From contig NZ_RBWS01000023.1 of NCBI RefSeq assembly GCF_003627955.1, forward strand, positions 62,001 through 126,000: DNA of 64,000 bases. The letters run 5' to 3'. Positions 63,471-64,000 of the stretch are shown here, in pieces. The stretch comes from Sphingobacterium puteale (GTDB lineage Bacteria; Bacteroidota; Bacteroidia; Sphingobacteriales; Sphingobacteriaceae). The notes beneath the pieces are model-generated. The model saw only the letters and a program-made list of their open reading frames with translations, was not told the origin of the DNA and did not search any database. Both the position numbers and the translations under genes were made by a program. How positions within the stretch are numbered: the stretch's first letter is position 1; each line of letters opens with the position of its first letter.

Positions 63471-64000
63471 GGTGTAATGGTTATTATCACTTCGGCGTAC
63501 CCTACTTTGCGACCACTGTACCAGTCGGAGGAGGTTTCAAATACAGCTTTATAGACACCTGGTGTCTTGTACACATAGCTGTACTCCCTCAGATTTGAAC
63601 TAATATTTTTAAGTGCTATTCCTTTGTCCGCAATGGATTCCTTTACTTTAAAACCTTTTGTAATCACCCAGTCATCATTATCGGTATCGGATGCAACACC
63701 GCCATACATCAATAGCTGTGTTGTCGAAATTGTCCATCCCTTACTGTCATTTAGAAAACTTACGGCATTCCAGCCTGCATTGGATATCGTAGCAACATTC
63801 GTCTGCACACCTTCTGGTGATACTTTTACCGCATTAAAACTGCGAATGACCCATCTGTTCTGTTGCGGCTTTTGAAAGTCAGTATATCGGAACGCCAGAT
63901 ATATTGATCCTGTATCAACCGGACTGAGATACGATTTTAAACTTACAGTTCCAGAGGGCGTATTATCTTGCCCAGTGGAGAAAACGGCTTTGTCTGAAAT
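63467..64000 (-). CDS. DUF5017 domain protein, 5' end beyond the window
   Basis: The last 177 codons of a gene that is open to the right edge. The GTG at 63808 is internal and not the start. The visible part is beta-rich with the blocks IYLAFRYTDFQKPQQNRWVI, WTISTTQLLMYGG and VYKTPGVYKAVFETS, and matches the DUF5017 pattern of surface-exposed lipoproteins found beside SusC/SusD pairs, probably glycan-binding. SusC/SusD genes would be expected just upstream outside the window. Confidence 0.75.
   Translation of the reverse strand: MSDKAVFSTGQDNTPSGTVSLKSYLSPVDTGSIYLAFRYTDFQKPQQNRWVIRSFNAVKVSPEGVQTNVATISNAGWNAVSFLNDSKGWTISTTQLLMYGGVASDTDNDDWVITKGFKVKESIADKGIALKNISSNLREYSYVYKTPGVYKAVFETSSDWYSGRKVGYAEVIITITP

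Noticed and set aside
1..64000. CRISPR array, insertion sequence, prophage or rRNA operon
   Set aside because: No regularly spaced repeats, transposase, integrase, phage structural gene or rRNA sequence was found.

Overview
The window reads as chromosomal DNA of a Gram-negative Bacteroidota, most likely family Sphingobacteriaceae (Sphingobacterium-like). This is inferred from several features: -7 promoter boxes of the TAnnTTTG type, a near absence of Shine-Dalgarno sequences, a TamB/TamL pair whose TamA-like partner carries a lipobox, Sus-type glycan genes with a DUF5017 protein, PF13568-type outer-membrane barrels, and a fusA-rpsJ gene order. No rRNA, CRISPR array, prophage or intact insertion sequence was seen. 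One tRNA (Cys, GCA) is present.

Layout. 1-10450: a truncated S9 peptidase, a CDP-alcohol phosphatidyltransferase-like protein, an M28 peptidase, asparagine synthetase B divergent from a Crp/Fnr regulator (a 22-bp palindrome lies between them), a PhnB/VOC protein, a HopJ-family protein, a long UbiD decarboxylase and an SDR-like protein. 10895-16400: a DASH-type cryptochrome/photolyase and the 2-oxoglutarate dehydrogenase pair sucA-sucB. 16677-21573: an unknown membrane protein and two tandem LTA-synthase-like sulfatase-fold proteins. 21950-33184: valyl-tRNA synthetase, a DUF4342 protein, a short gene remnant, then the envelope pair tamB-tamL. 33454-40903: a small secreted protein, malate dehydrogenase, a retropepsin-like protease, an MFS exporter, a small transaldolase, a Fur-family regulator and RNase R.

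41453-50761: a lipoprotein, then an 850-bp gap with decayed repeats in front of the str-type operon rpsL-rpsG-fusA-rpsJ. That operon has a strong Shine-Dalgarno before rpsG, long hairpins in both the rpsG-fusA and fusA-rpsJ gaps, and a terminator directly after rpsJ, so rpsJ is cut off from the rest of the S10 operon. Two paralogous outer-membrane barrels flank an AI-2E family permease. An 870-bp gap here holds a MITE-like inverted repeat. tRNA-Cys follows, with a 59-residue very basic protein just downstream, then cutC.

51036-64000: a helical protein of unknown function and a stand-alone Smr protein on the plus strand. The rest is one minus-strand glycan-utilisation cluster that runs off the right edge. 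In transcription order it holds a DUF5017 protein, a secreted (alpha/alpha)-toroid protein, a GH28-like beta-helix lipoprotein, two SGNH esterases, an FAD-dependent oxidoreductase, a sodium:solute symporter and a DUF1080 (3-keto-disaccharide hydrolase-like) protein. The inferred logic is outer-membrane capture (SusC/D expected beyond 64000), periplasmic trimming and deacylation, uptake by the symporter, and an oxidative step involving the FAD enzyme and DUF1080 protein. This cluster is the best candidate in the window for an incompletely described pathway.
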